64,000 nt of DNA from Brevibacillus_H sp049846925 (GCF_049846925.1 NZ_JBNCMT010000021.1:1-64000); one strand, 5' to 3'. Counted from the stretch's first letter, positions 24,971 through 33,985 are shown. Made by a program: numbers and translations. The notes: generated from the sequence alone by a model not told the origin.

Positions 24971-26257
24971 ATGGCAATGATTACTGATGTTTATGCACGT
25001 GAGATTCTGGATTCTCGCGGCAATCCTACGGTAGAAGTGGAAGTATATCTCGAAGACGGTTCAATGGGCCGTGCAGCAGTTCCATCAGGTGCTTCTACAG
25101 GTGCTTATGAAGCAGTTGAGCTTCGTGACGGTGACAAAGGCCGTTACCTTGGCAAAGGTGTACTCAAAGCTGTAGAGAACGTGAATGATATCATCGCTCC
25201 AGAAATCATTGGCATGGACGCTTTCGATCAAGTAGGTGTCGATATGACCATGATCGATTTGGACGGCACGCCGAACAAGAGCAAACTCGGTGCGAACGCA
25301 ATCCTTGGTGTATCCATGGCAGTAGCACGTGCGGCAGCAGACTCACTCGGCATCTCCCTTTACAACTATCTGGGTGGATTCAATGCGAAGACACTTCCAG
25401 TACCGATGATGAACATCTTAAACGGTGGTAAACACGCAGATAACACGGTAGACATCCAGGAATTCATGGTTATGCCGGTTGGCGCTGAATCTTTTGCAGA
25501 AGCACTTCGTATCGGTACGGAAATCTTCCACTCCCTGAAAAAAGTTCTTACTGCAAAAGGCTTAAATACTGCAGTAGGTGATGAAGGCGGATTTGCTCCT
25601 AACCTGAAATCCAACGAAGAAGCGATCACTACTATCCTCGAAGCAATCAAAGCTGCAGGATATGAAGCAGGTAAAGATGTATTCCTTGCGCTCGACGTAG
25701 CTGCTACTGAAATGTACAAAGACGGCAAGTATGAGTTCGAAGGCGAAGGAGTAACGAAAACAACAGAAGAGATGATCAGCTTCTACGAAGACCTCGTAAG
25801 CAAATACCCAATTATCTCCATCGAAGACGGCTTGTCAGAAGACGACTGGGATGGTTGGAAAGCACTCACAGATCGCATCGGCACAAAGGTGCAGTTGGTT
25901 GGTGACGACTTGTTCGTAACGAATACAGAGCGTTTGGCACGTGGTATTGAATCTTCAACAGGTAACTCCATTCTCGTAAAAGTAAACCAAATCGGTTCTC
26001 TTACGGAAACATTTGATGCAATCGAGATGGCAAAACGTGCTGGCTATACAGCAGTTATCTCCCACCGTTCTGGTGAAACTGAGGATTCCACGATAGCGGA
26101 TATCGCCGTAGCGACAAATGCGGGCCAAATCAAAACAGGTGCTCCTTCCCGTACAGACCGTGTAGCGAAGTACAACCAGCTTCTCCGTATCGAAGACGAG
26201 CTTGGTGATACTTCTCGCTTTGGTGGCTTCAAAGCGTTCTACAACTTGAAGAAGTAG
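24971..26257 (+). CDS. eno: Enolase
   Basis: A 428-residue enzyme. ILDSRGNPTVEVEV lies at the N-terminus, catalytic Glu residues fall in GDEGGFAPNL, and LLVKVNQIGSLTE and the SHRSGETED signature are present near 340-375. It converts 2-phosphoglycerate to phosphoenolpyruvate and closes the glycolytic operon. AAGGGG precedes the ATG. A strong terminator follows. Confidence 0.97.
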   Translation: MAMITDVYAREILDSRGNPTVEVEVYLEDGSMGRAAVPSGASTGAYEAVELRDGDKGRYLGKGVLKAVENVNDIIAPEIIGMDAFDQVGVDMTMIDLDGTPNKSKLGANAILGVSMAVARAAADSLGISLYNYLGGFNAKTLPVPMMNILNGGKHADNTVDIQEFMVMPVGAESFAEALRIGTEIFHSLKKVLTAKGLNTAVGDEGGFAPNLKSNEEAITTILEAIKAAGYEAGKDVFLALDVAATEMYKDGKYEFEGEGVTKTTEEMISFYEDLVSKYPIISIEDGLSEDDWDGWKALTDRIGTKVQLVGDDLFVTNTERLARGIESSTGNSILVKVNQIGSLTETFDAIEMAKRAGYTAVISHRSGETEDSTIADIAVATNAGQIKTGAPSRTDRVAKYNQLLRIEDELGDTSRFGGFKAFYNLKK

Positions 26258-26271
26258 GCAGTGGATAGGTA

Positions 26272-26306
26272 AAGCATGCTGTAGTCGGTTACAGCATGCT
26301 TTTCTT
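26272..26306 (+). terminator. Terminator of the glycolytic operon
   Basis: AAGCATGCTGTA/TACAGCATGCTT is a 12-bp perfect stem followed by TTTCTTT. Confidence 0.88.
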
Positions 26307-26310
26307 TATG

Positions 26311-26339
26311 AAAAACAAAAAGACCCTTTGAAAGGGTCT
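26311..26339 (-). terminator. Terminator of the cytochrome c gene
   Basis: AGACCCTTT/AAAGGGTCT stem with a T run on the minus strand, 30 bases after the cytochrome gene stop. Confidence 0.8.
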
Positions 26340-26369
26340 GATTGAGTAAACAACGTATGTAGCTATAGA

Positions 26370-26774
26370 CTATTTCTTCTCAGACAACCATTTAGCTACT
26401 GCTTTCATTTCGTCACCTTTGAGAAGACCAGGAGGCATGCCGCCTTTACCATTGGTGATAATTCCTTCGATCTCTTCAGCGCTTAATCTGCTTCCAATGT
26501 CAGCAAGCTTAGGTGCTGCTACACCTTCGAGGTTTTGACCATGGCAAGCCGCACAGGTAGCTTTAAAGGTTTGTTCCGCATTTACTTCTACAGGTGCAGA
26601 TGGAGCTGCAGCGCCGTCTTTTGCTTGTTCACCATGATTCGGTGGGAAAAGGATGGAAGCTACGAGAGCCACTACGAACACAAGGAATAAAATACCAAAA
26701 GAAGTAAAAAAGGCCTTAGCGGAATCGACTACGTCATTTTGATTCATATCTTTCTTGAAGTTGGAACCAGCCAT
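26370..26774 (-). CDS. Membrane-anchored c-type cytochrome
   Basis: A 134-residue protein. A single membrane segment (residues ~22-44) is followed by a flexible Ala/Pro/Glu linker and a haem c domain with CAACH near residue 77 and the axial Met in KGGMPPG (~112). It resembles the CccA/cytochrome c550 class of Bacillus, which passes electrons to terminal oxidases on the outer membrane face. AGGAGG lies 10 bases before ATG. It is convergent with eno. Confidence 0.88.
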   Translation of the reverse strand: MAGSNFKKDMNQNDVVDSAKAFFTSFGILFLVFVVALVASILFPPNHGEQAKDGAAAPSAPVEVNAEQTFKATCAACHGQNLEGVAAPKLADIGSRLSAEEIEGIITNGKGGMPPGLLKGDEMKAVAKWLSEKK

Positions 26775-26816
26775 GCAATAAAGACCTCCTATAAAAAAAT
26801 AGACGATACAAAAGCA

Positions 26817-26845
26817 ATTTTAAGGCAAAATTAAGTCTCTTGCAA
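26817..26845 (-). promoter_or_regulatory. Promoter of the cytochrome c gene
   Basis: On the minus strand TTGCAA and TAAAAT are separated by 17 bases, about 40 bases before the ATG. The 26775-27081 intergenic region otherwise holds only the secG promoter and no gene. Confidence 0.5.
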
Positions 26846-27033
26846 GGCAAGCCTATTAAAGACAAACAAAATACACATTTTCTCCATAAAAGCTGTGTTT
26901 TTGGTAACAGCATAGGTATGAGAATTGCAAAGGAATGGAGACGAAGTAAAATTCTTGCTGATTGTATCGTTCTGTGGTACAGTTAGATAGATGTCCATTT
27001 TCCGAGTCACTCTATATATCTTCTCTAAAAAAT

Positions 27034-27042
27034 TGGTATGAT
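27034..27042 (+). promoter_or_regulatory. Extended -10 element for secG
   Basis: TGGTATGAT fits the extended -10 pattern TGnTATnnT, 40 bases before the secG start; the -35 region is weak. A second TTGCTG-17-TACAGT pair starts at 26955. Confidence 0.4.
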
Positions 27043-27081
27043 ATTCAAATATGATTACACTTGTCTGAGGTGAATACGATC

Positions 27082-27327
27082 ATGATGGTTACCATTGCGA
27101 AAATTTTACTCGCGATTTCTAGTATTGGTCTAATTCTTGTTGTTCTTTTGCAATCTGGAAAAAGTGCGGGTCTATCCGGAACGATCTCCGGTGGTGCAGA
27201 GCAGTTAATCGGTAAGCAAAAAGCACGCGGGATTGATGCCGTTCTTGGTAAATTAACCACGGCTTTTGCAGTTCTGTTTATGGTTTGTGCGATTCTTTTG
27301 GGTTACTTCCTGAAAATTGCCGGATAA
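27082..27327 (+). CDS. secG: Protein translocase subunit SecG
   Basis: An 81-residue protein with two membrane helices (residues ~3-22 and 55-78) separated by the conserved LSGTISGGAEQLIGKQKARG loop. The ATG at 27082 is 8 bases after TGAGGTGA. It is the small SecYEG component that assists SecA-driven export. As in B. subtilis it precedes rnr-smpB-ssrA, but the esterase gene usually between secG and rnr is absent. Confidence 0.93.
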   Translation: MMVTIAKILLAISSIGLILVVLLQSGKSAGLSGTISGGAEQLIGKQKARGIDAVLGKLTTAFAVLFMVCAILLGYFLKIAG

Positions 27328-27341
27328 CTATGGAATCTAAG

Positions 27342-27374
27342 AAGGCAGCGAGTGTCATACTTGCTGTCTTTTTC
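27342..27374 (+). terminator. Terminator behind secG
   Basis: AAGGCAGCGAGT pairs with ACTTGCTGTCTT (one mismatch, one wobble) and is followed by five T. Confidence 0.7.
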
Positions 27375-27470
27375 ATATTTGTAGGGCATACATAATACAA
27401 AGTTTTTGCTTTGTAAGGGTTGATTGTGGAACAATGCGCAAATACTACGAAATAAACGACGTAAGAAAAC

Positions 27471-27504
27471 CCACCCGACACAAGCTATCGCTCGCGTCGG
27501 GCGG
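27471..27504 (+). other. Hairpin in the rnr leader
   Basis: CCACCCGAC/GTCGGGCGG forms a GC-rich stem (one mismatch) 45 bases before rnr. It has no T tail, so it may act on mRNA stability or translation rather than termination. Confidence 0.45.
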
Positions 27505-27548
27505 GGCCCCAACTTATAATTTCTTACCAACTAAAAAGGAGCCTGCCT

Positions 27549-30005
27549 ATGAAAGAACAAGATATTCTTTCGTTTATGCGAGAGCAAGCTTACCACCCCA
27601 TGACAGTAAATGAGATGGAAGAAGCTTTTGGACTAAAAAACTCGAATGAATTCAAAGAACTGGTAAAAACGTTAAATATATTGGAAGACCGTGGAGAAAT
27701 CATTCGAACACGAGCAAACCGATATGGTGTGCCAGAAAAAATGAATCTGGTACGTGGAAGATTGCAAAGCCATGCCAAAGGATTTGGTTTTGTCATTCCT
27801 GAACAACAGGGAGAATCAGATGTTTATGTTCATGCTAACGACATGAATGGTGCAATGCACGGAGACATCGTGTTTGCCCGTGTTGAAAAAGAGACAAGCG
27901 GCACACGCCGTGAGGGACGAATCATTCGGATTGTGGAACGCAGCATTACCGAAGTGGTGGGAACGTTCCAGGATGAGACGCATTACGCTTTTGTCATAAC
28001 CGATGACAGAAGGATAGGCAAAGATATTTTCATCCCAAAAACAGCGTACAATGGGGCTGTTGACGGTCACAAGGTCGTTGTGAAAATTGTTCGCTATCCA
28101 GAAGGACGTGCCAATCCAGAAGGGGAAGTCATCGAGATTCTCGGGCATAAAAATGATCCGGGTGTCGATATCCTTTCTATCATTCGTAAATTCGGATTGC
28201 CCGAAGCATTCCCGCAAGATGTCCTGGAGGAAGCAGAAGCTGCGCCAGCCGAGATCAGTGAAGAGGAAATCAGAGGACGCAGAGACCTGCGAGATCGGAT
28301 GATGGTAACGATTGACGGTGCTGACGCCAAAGATTTGGATGACGCCGTTTCTCTGGAAAAACTGCCGAATGGCAACTATCGACTCGGGGTTCATATCGCT
28401 GATGTCAGCTACTATGTCAAGGAAAAATCGCCGCTCGACAATGAAGCTTACAAGCGTGGGACCAGTGTCTACCTGGTCGATCGAGTCATCCCGATGATTC
28501 CCCACCGTCTGTCCAATGGAATTTGCAGTTTGAATCCCAAGGTAGATCGGTTAACGATTTCTTGTGACATGGAAATTGACCACGAAGCAAATACAGTAGG
28601 CTATGACATTTACCTAAGTGTGATCCGCACCAACGAGCGTATGACCTATGCCGATGTCCGCAGCATTCTGGAGGACAAGGACGAGGAATTGATCGAGAAG
28701 TATCGTGAGCTTGTTCCGATGTTCCAAAGCATGGAGGAATTGTGCCGCAAGCTTCGCAGCAAGCGGATGCGCCGTGGAGCCATCGACTTTGATTTCCGTG
28801 AAGCCAAAATTTATGTAAATGAAGAGGGAGTGCCAACCGAAATTGGTTTCCGCACCCGTTCCATTGCCGAACAGATTATTGAAGAGTTCATGTTGGCTGC
28901 GAACGAAACCGTAGCAGAGCACTTTCATTGGATGAAGAAGCCGTTCATCTACCGCATACATGAAGATCCCGACCAGGAAAAACTGCAAACCTTTATGGAG
29001 TTCGTCACCACTTTCGGATATGCCGTTCGTGGAAAAGGAAACTCCGTCCATCCACGGGCTCTTCAGAAGCTGCTGGAGGAAGCCAAAGGAACTCCAGAAG
29101 AGATTATTATCAGCACCGTTCTGTTACGCTCCATGAAGCAGGCGAAGTACTCAGCCGAGAGCCTTGGGCACTTCGGGTTGGCAACAGACTTCTACACGCA
29201 CTTCACCTCACCAATTCGTCGTTACCCTGACTTGATCGTTCACCGCATGATCCGGGAATGGATTGAAAAGGGAGAGATGCAAGGGGAACGGGAAGTGTAT
29301 TGGGCAGAAAATATGCCGCTCATCGCAGACTATACCTCTCAACGGGAACGTCTCGCCGTCGATGCCGAGCGAGAGACAGATGACCTCAAGAAAACCGAGT
29401 ACATGGCTGAGCATATCGGTGAAGAGTTTGAAGGCGTGATTTCGAGTGTTACCTCGTTTGGAATTTTTGTCGAGCTGCCTAATACCATTGAGGGGCTTGT
29501 CCACGTGAGCTTCCTGACCGACGACTACTACCATTACCATGAGAAGGCGTATGCGTTGGTAGGAGAGCGGACAGGCAAGCAATTCCGTATTGGTGATGTC
29601 GTACAGGTTAAAGTAGCCAGTGTAAATGTGGATGAGCGGACTATTGACTTTGAAATTGTCGGCATGAAAAAGAGCGCTTCACGGCCTGACCGCAGACCAA
29701 AGGTGATTAACGGACGTGGCGGAGATCGAAACGCGACACGGGGCGGTCGTACCGAGCGCAGAAAAAGCAAGGATGTCGGGCCGGCTGCTGCGGCGGCTGC
29801 AAGGCGCAAACGGACCAAAGACAAAGAGAGAGGCTATGCTTCGGCCTCCAATTCGCAAGGCTTTGATCTGGCTTCCCTGAGAGATGATGGGGATATCGCT
29901 GATGGAAAAGCAGCGAAACCAAAAGGCTTCTGGGAAGACCTGGTGAATTCCAAAAAGAAACGGAAGCAACCGGTAGCAAAAGCCGCCAAGCGGAAAAAAA
30001 GGTAG
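27549..30005 (+). CDS. rnr: Ribonuclease R
   Basis: An 818-residue 3'-5' exoribonuclease. The order is an N-terminal winged helix (residues ~1-65), cold-shock/OB domains (~70-220), the RNB catalytic domain (~245-570, DGADAKDLDDAVSLE with the metal-binding Asp residues), an S1 domain (~630-715, FEGVISSVTSFGIFVELPN) and a Lys/Arg-rich tail ending in AAKRKKR. It degrades structured RNA and works with tmRNA in removing defective mRNA, matching its position before smpB and ssrA. AAAAAGGAG precedes the ATG. Confidence 0.96.
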   Translation: MKEQDILSFMREQAYHPMTVNEMEEAFGLKNSNEFKELVKTLNILEDRGEIIRTRANRYGVPEKMNLVRGRLQSHAKGFGFVIPEQQGESDVYVHANDMNGAMHGDIVFARVEKETSGTRREGRIIRIVERSITEVVGTFQDETHYAFVITDDRRIGKDIFIPKTAYNGAVDGHKVVVKIVRYPEGRANPEGEVIEILGHKNDPGVDILSIIRKFGLPEAFPQDVLEEAEAAPAEISEEEIRGRRDLRDRMMVTIDGADAKDLDDAVSLEKLPNGNYRLGVHIADVSYYVKEKSPLDNEAYKRGTSVYLVDRVIPMIPHRLSNGICSLNPKVDRLTISCDMEIDHEANTVGYDIYLSVIRTNERMTYADVRSILEDKDEELIEKYRELVPMFQSMEELCRKLRSKRMRRGAIDFDFREAKIYVNEEGVPTEIGFRTRSIAEQIIEEFMLAANETVAEHFHWMKKPFIYRIHEDPDQEKLQTFMEFVTTFGYAVRGKGNSVHPRALQKLLEEAKGTPEEIIISTVLLRSMKQAKYSAESLGHFGLATDFYTHFTSPIRRYPDLIVHRMIREWIEKGEMQGEREVYWAENMPLIADYTSQRERLAVDAERETDDLKKTEYMAEHIGEEFEGVISSVTSFGIFVELPNTIEGLVHVSFLTDDYYHYHEKAYALVGERTGKQFRIGDVVQVKVASVNVDERTIDFEIVGMKKSASRPDRRPKVINGRGGDRNATRGGRTERRKSKDVGPAAAAAARRKRTKDKERGYASASNSQGFDLASLRDDGDIADGKAAKPKGFWEDLVNSKKKRKQPVAKAAKRKKR

Positions 30006-30085
30006 CATACCTTGCCTTATTCTTGCGACCATGGTAGATTTTTGGTAAACTATCTCTTACCATTCGGGTCGGCGAGGTGATCAAT

Positions 30086-30559
30086 ATGTCAAAGGAAAAA
30101 GCGGGAACCAAAACCCTGGCTCAAAACAAAAAAGCAAGGCACGACTATTTCATTGAAGATGTATTCGAAACGGGGATCGCTCTGACGGGGACTGAGATCA
30201 AAGCCATTCGTGCCGGACGGATACAATTGAAGGACAGTTTTGCCCGCATTGAGCATGGCGAGGTCATGTTGCATAAAGTACACATCAGTCCTTATGAGCA
30301 AGGGAACCGATTTAACCATGAGCCTGAGCGCACGAGAAAGCTCCTGATGCGCCGGGACCAAATTCGAAAATTGGTCGGACTCACAAGAGAAAAAGGCTAC
30401 TCCCTTGTCCCGCTAAGCGTGTATCTCAAAGGCGGCTGGGCTAAAGTCGAGCTGGGTCTTGCACGTGGTAAGAAAAACTACGACAAGCGGGAAGACCTCA
30501 AGAAGAAAGACGCCAATCGGGAAGTAGAGCGTGCGCTACGTGACCGTCAAAAGATGTAG
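30086..30559 (+). CDS. smpB: SsrA-binding protein SmpB
   Basis: A 157-residue RNA-binding protein with the family segments ARHDYFIEDVFETGIALTGTEIKAIR and LLMRRDQIRKLVG and a basic C-terminal tail (KREDLKKKDANREVERAL). The ATG at 30086 follows GGCGAGGTGA; an upstream in-frame GTG is part of that site. It delivers tmRNA to stalled ribosomes. Confidence 0.96.
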   Translation: MSKEKAGTKTLAQNKKARHDYFIEDVFETGIALTGTEIKAIRAGRIQLKDSFARIEHGEVMLHKVHISPYEQGNRFNHEPERTRKLLMRRDQIRKLVGLTREKGYSLVPLSVYLKGGWAKVELGLARGKKNYDKREDLKKKDANREVERALRDRQKM

Positions 30560-30595
30560 TTGGTTCAAGTTGCCGAAATTGGCGATAATCACACA

Positions 30596-30624
30596 TTGAT
30601 GGTGCATGGACGATGTGCTATATT
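30596..30624 (+). promoter_or_regulatory. Promoter between smpB and ssrA
   Basis: TTGATG and TATATT with a 17-base spacer. It predicts a transcript starting about 160 bases before the mature tmRNA. Confidence 0.55.
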
Positions 30625-30719
30625 GTATTTACCACCACGACAGATGCAGTCGAGTGGTACGATAGGAATCTGTTAACAACTTTCACTTAAACTTAGGTCA
30701 TCAGCGGATGATGGATTAA

Positions 30720-30757
30720 ATCTAGGTGGTTAAGACACTGTTCTTTTCCACCTAGAT
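30720..30757 (+). other. Terminator-like hairpin in the ssrA leader
   Basis: ATCTAGGTGG/CCACCTAGAT is a perfect 10-bp stem followed by GTATCTTTTC. It lies between the promoter and mature tmRNA, with further small hairpins (TACCAC/GTGGTA at 30629) upstream. It may attenuate or aid 5' processing. Confidence 0.5.
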
Positions 30758-30789
30758 GTATCTTTTCAAAAGTGCTTACCTTCTAACCT

Positions 30790-31140
30790 GGGGGCGTTCT
30801 GGATTCGACGGGGATGGTAGAGCATGAGAAGCGAGCCGGGGGGCTGCGGACCTCGTTATCAACGCGGACGCCATTAACTGGCAACAAACAACTTTCTCTA
30901 GCTGCCTAATATCAGCTAGGTGCTACCACTCCATCGCCCATGTGGCGTGACTAGCACTCACCTTTAGTGGGATACGCCGGAGGCTTCCGCCTGGAGCCAA
31001 TGGAAGAAGATGAATCAGGCTAGGTAGCGGGTCAGCGCGTCACTCCGCGAATCCTCTACCGAAATCCAAATGAGTGACTGCGCTCGGAGATGCTTATGTG
31101 TCGCTGTTTTCGGACGGGGGTTCGAATCCCCCCGCCTCCA
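30790..31140 (+). ncRNA. ssrA: Transfer-messenger RNA (tmRNA)
   Basis: The 5' end GGGGGCGTTCTGGATTCGACG and the 3' end GGGTTCGAATCCCCCCGCCTCCA pair as a tRNA-like acceptor and T-arm (GGGGGCG/CGCCTCC). The tag frame at 30880-30906 reads GNKQLSLAA followed by TAA at 30907, similar in style to the G-starting tags of the B. cereus group. CCA is not encoded. It rescues stalled ribosomes with SmpB. The accessory element starts directly at its 3' end. Confidence 0.95.
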
Positions 31141-31171
31141 TAAAAGTACTGAATTTTTATGGCGTATTTGG

Positions 31172-31222
31172 AAAAAACCACATGAAAGAACTGAGTATTT
31201 CAGTTCTTCATGTGGTTTTTTC
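31172..31222. terminator. Bidirectional terminator between ssrA and the recombinase
   Basis: AAAAAACCACATGAAAGAAC pairs almost perfectly with GTTCTTCATGTGGTTTTTT around a GTATT loop, with A and T runs on both sides. Confidence 0.9.
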
Positions 31223-31225
31223 TTG

Positions 31226-32671
31226 TTAAACGGTTTTGCACTTCTTAATTACCCATTTATCCTTATGATCGGTTGGAATTTTTTCTATTGTGATTTCCTT
31301 GAACATAGATTGAACAATACTTTTTTGTGTCTCGGGTTCAAGGTATTCCCAATTCTGCTTTAAGTTTAACATCATTTGTAAAAGTTCTTCTGAGGATAGT
31401 TGACCATCAAAACTTTCCTCTTGGTATTCTAAAAATAGACGATTTATTCTTTCCTCTTCTTCCTCAACTAACATTGAATAATCATTCGCAGAAAGTTTTC
31501 CATCTCCAAGGGCCATCATCCAGTTCTTTTTTCTACGATTGCTTATGTCTATCTCTTTCTGTAAGCTTTTTTTACTTACTAATTTTTGACTCTTCTTTTC
31601 CTGAATTCCGTCACTTTGAAGTTGGAGTTTTTCAAAAATTAGTGCTGTAAGTTTGTTTTCACTTATTGATGTTGCGTCACAAATTTTATGTGTATAGTTG
31701 TTCCGGCACCTATATGATCTATACATTTTACCTCTGTGGACTGATCCATATCCCACGTAGGTTGTACCACATTTTCCGCAACGAATTATTCCACTATAAG
31801 CATATTCGTAGCTATGTGTAGACATGTATCCATCTCTACGCCTTTTCATTATCTCTTGGACAGTATTAAATTCCTTCTCAGTGATAATAGGGGGGTGATC
31901 CCCTTCAGTAATGATTCGTTTTTCTTCTCCCCAGTGTTTAGGTTTAAAGTGGTTTTTGCCGAGATAGGTGTAGTTTGTAAGTATAATTCGGATATACTTA
32001 CTATCCCAGATGCCGCCTTCTTTTCCCCTAGAGAATGAGTTCATGTACTGAGCAATCGAATTAAGCCCCTTTCCGTCTATATACTGCTTGTAGACTTCCC
32101 GAATAAGCTTTGCTTCGTCCTCGTTTAAGATTAGATTTTTCTTCTCATCGTTGTCAAAAGAGTATCCAAGAGCTGGGCGTGACATGTGCCGCTCACCTGA
32201 CTGAGCTCTTTTGGTAAGTCCCTTAAGCGTTTCCTCACGTAAATTTTCCAGATATATTTGAGCCCATATACCACTAAAGAATAGAAAAGCTTTTCCCATG
32301 GGAGAGCGAGTATCGATCTCTTCGGAACCTTGGGCAGCAATGATCAAGCGGACATTGAGTTTATTTATCAAATCGATAAAAGTGTAAAGATCCCCCAAGT
32401 TTCTACTAAGTCGGTCAAGCTTGTGGATTAGAACCGCCTCAAACCTTCCTGCCTTTAAGTCAGTTATCATCTGCTGCACTCCAGGGCGTTTGAACGATCC
32501 GCCTGAAACTCCTGGATCAGAATATACACGATACAGATCCAAACCCTTACGTTCCAGTACGTCCATTAAAATATCATGTTGGGCTTCGAGGGAGTATCCT
32601 TCTTCTGCCTGTCTCTCGGTGCTAACTCTCGTATAAATTGCAGCTTTTGTTTTATTAAGCATGATAGTCAC
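31226..32671 (-). CDS. Large serine recombinase (integrase)
   Basis: About 481 residues. The N-terminal resolvase domain has the nucleophile Ser in YTRVSTERQAEEG (~18) and IHKLDRLSRNLGDL (~87). A recombinase domain follows (~165-270), then a zinc-ribbon with CGKCGTTYVG and CRNN (~300-335) and a coiled-coil region (~375-440). The start is either GTG at 32671, 4 bases after AAAGGGG, or ATG at 32662. It faces ssrA and probably catalyses integration and excision of the element at the tmRNA end. Confidence 0.9.
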   Translation of the reverse strand: MTIMLNKTKAAIYTRVSTERQAEEGYSLEAQHDILMDVLERKGLDLYRVYSDPGVSGGSFKRPGVQQMITDLKAGRFEAVLIHKLDRLSRNLGDLYTFIDLINKLNVRLIIAAQGSEEIDTRSPMGKAFLFFSGIWAQIYLENLREETLKGLTKRAQSGERHMSRPALGYSFDNDEKKNLILNEDEAKLIREVYKQYIDGKGLNSIAQYMNSFSRGKEGGIWDSKYIRIILTNYTYLGKNHFKPKHWGEEKRIITEGDHPPIITEKEFNTVQEIMKRRRDGYMSTHSYEYAYSGIIRCGKCGTTYVGYGSVHRGKMYRSYRCRNNYTHKICDATSISENKLTALIFEKLQLQSDGIQEKKSQKLVSKKSLQKEIDISNRRKKNWMMALGDGKLSANDYSMLVEEEEERINRLFLEYQEESFDGQLSSEELLQMMLNLKQNWEYLEPETQKSIVQSMFKEITIEKIPTDHKDKWVIKKCKTV

Positions 32672-32891
32672 CGTACCCCTTTCTAGCTACACTATAACCT
32701 TGTAGAGCTTCTTCAAACTAGTGTCATTGTAACAAAAAGGAAGGAAGTAAACATGAAATACAATTAATTTTGAAGAGCAGGAGTTTAAATCCAAATGTAA
32801 GTGGGAGTGCAACCAAGCACTCCCTGTTTTTATTCATATTAATTCTATGGTCGATCCTGAAAACAATTGTGATATAATACCTCTAACGTTC

Positions 32892-32911
32892 ACTTCACCA
32901 ATTGGCGAAGT
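32892..32911. promoter_or_regulatory. Palindromic operator-like site
   Basis: ACTTCACCAATTGGCGAAGT is symmetric at 18 of 20 positions with a perfect CCAATTGG centre. A TATAAT box lies at 32873-32878 just upstream. It lies behind the small XRE gene in the segment between it and the recombinase. Confidence 0.4.
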
Positions 32912-32934
32912 AGAGGCCGAGAGTAGACAAGAAT

Positions 32935-33183
32935 CTACTCCTTTAAGTTGTCGGGTTCCTTCTTCTTCTTCACATAAAATTCTTCCTCGTAAAGGTCGTC
33001 AATAGTACACTTTAATACTTTTGCAAGTGATTTGGCGTTGTTCCAACCAGGTAGCTTACGAAGCGAGATGTAATCTGATAGCAAGGTAACATTAATTTCG
33101 GCTTGTTCAGCCACCCCTTGCAACTCCAAACCGACATTATGTGCGAGATCAGGAATCCGGCAACTTACGGCCCTATACGCCAT
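32935..33183 (-). CDS. Small XRE-family helix-turn-helix regulator
   Basis: The ATG at 33183 gives 82 residues and is 6 bases from GGAGG; the frame is open upstream but without support. The helix-turn-helix lies in LQGVAEQAEINVTLLSDYISLRK and is followed by the typical NAKSLAKVLKCTIDDLYEEE. Located between the recombinase and the quorum-sensing cassette, it is a likely repressor of one of them. Confidence 0.8.
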   Translation of the reverse strand: MAYRAVSCRIPDLAHNVGLELQGVAEQAEINVTLLSDYISLRKLPGWNNAKSLAKVLKCTIDDLYEEEFYVKKKKEPDNLKE

Positions 33184-33313
33184 AAGATGCCTCCGATTAT
33201 TTATTATTTTAATATCTATAATACCATCATTATCCTTTTCAGTACCTTTCCTTTTTAAATAGTGTAATGCTATTGTAAAGATATGGGTAATCTGAGAGAA
33301 GGGATACGATGGG

Positions 33314-33985
33314 ATGGATACTATTTTATACATCACTTTCGGGTTTTTAGACGTAATAGCTATTTTAGCGCTAATCTTCAAATTGTTTCGGTTTCCGTTT
33401 TGGGATTACTTTAAAGAATTCTCTATTATTGGTATTTGTTTAACTTTTATATCTTATCTTCTAAGAGTCCAATTTAACATCCCAGAAATCGATATGGTTG
33501 TGCAATTTGTTATATTTGTTTTGTTTTTTCGATACTGGATAAAAATAAGGCTTTTCTATTCGATATTTCTTTCAACTTTGGGGGGAATATCACTGATTGT
33601 AATTCAACTGGCTATGATATCAGTGCTATTAAGTGTCAATATGATAAGTATTGATGATACCCAGGCTATTGATAAAATCGGGACCTATTTAATTCAAATG
33701 TTTAGCCAAATTACAAGCTTTAGTATTAGTTTAGTCTTGTATCGATTTAATCTTGGCTTTTCTTTTATTATGAGTCCACCTCACGATGTTGACCGAAATG
33801 TAAGTTTGCAGCAAGTAAATACTTATCTTGTATATAGTGTATCTATTGGTGTTATTGTACTAGCTATCTCTTTGTATTTCTTGCTGCACTATTTATCTTT
33901 GCTTGCGGTTGTTGGGGTAGTTATAGTCTTAGCAGCTTTATTACTGTTCTATCTATCTCATAAAAAGGATTACAGTAGATTATGA
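33314..33985 (+). CDS. Polytopic membrane protein, AgrC-sensor-like without kinase domain
   Basis: A 223-residue protein with six or seven hydrophobic helices spread over residues ~5-210 and a short charged end (YLSHKKDYSRL). The layout and its place before agrB-agrD resemble the peptide-sensing membrane half of AgrC-type histidine kinases, but there is no H-box or GHKL ATPase domain and none follows. It overlaps agrB by 4 bases. AAGGGA lies 9 bases before ATG. AT-rich. The receptor role is inference. Confidence 0.7.
   Translation: MDTILYITFGFLDVIAILALIFKLFRFPFWDYFKEFSIIGICLTFISYLLRVQFNIPEIDMVVQFVIFVLFFRYWIKIRLFYSIFLSTLGGISLIVIQLAMISVLLSVNMISIDDTQAIDKIGTYLIQMFSQITSFSISLVLYRFNLGFSFIMSPPHDVDRNVSLQQVNTYLVYSVSIGVIVLAISLYFLLHYLSLLAVVGVVIVLAALLLFYLSHKKDYSRL

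Noticed and set aside
32803..32833. Intrinsic terminator GGGAGTG/CACTCCC with T-rich tail
   Set aside because: The stem is good, but no clear plus-strand gene ends before it, so it was not listed as a terminator; it may belong to the possible frameshifted gene at 32753.
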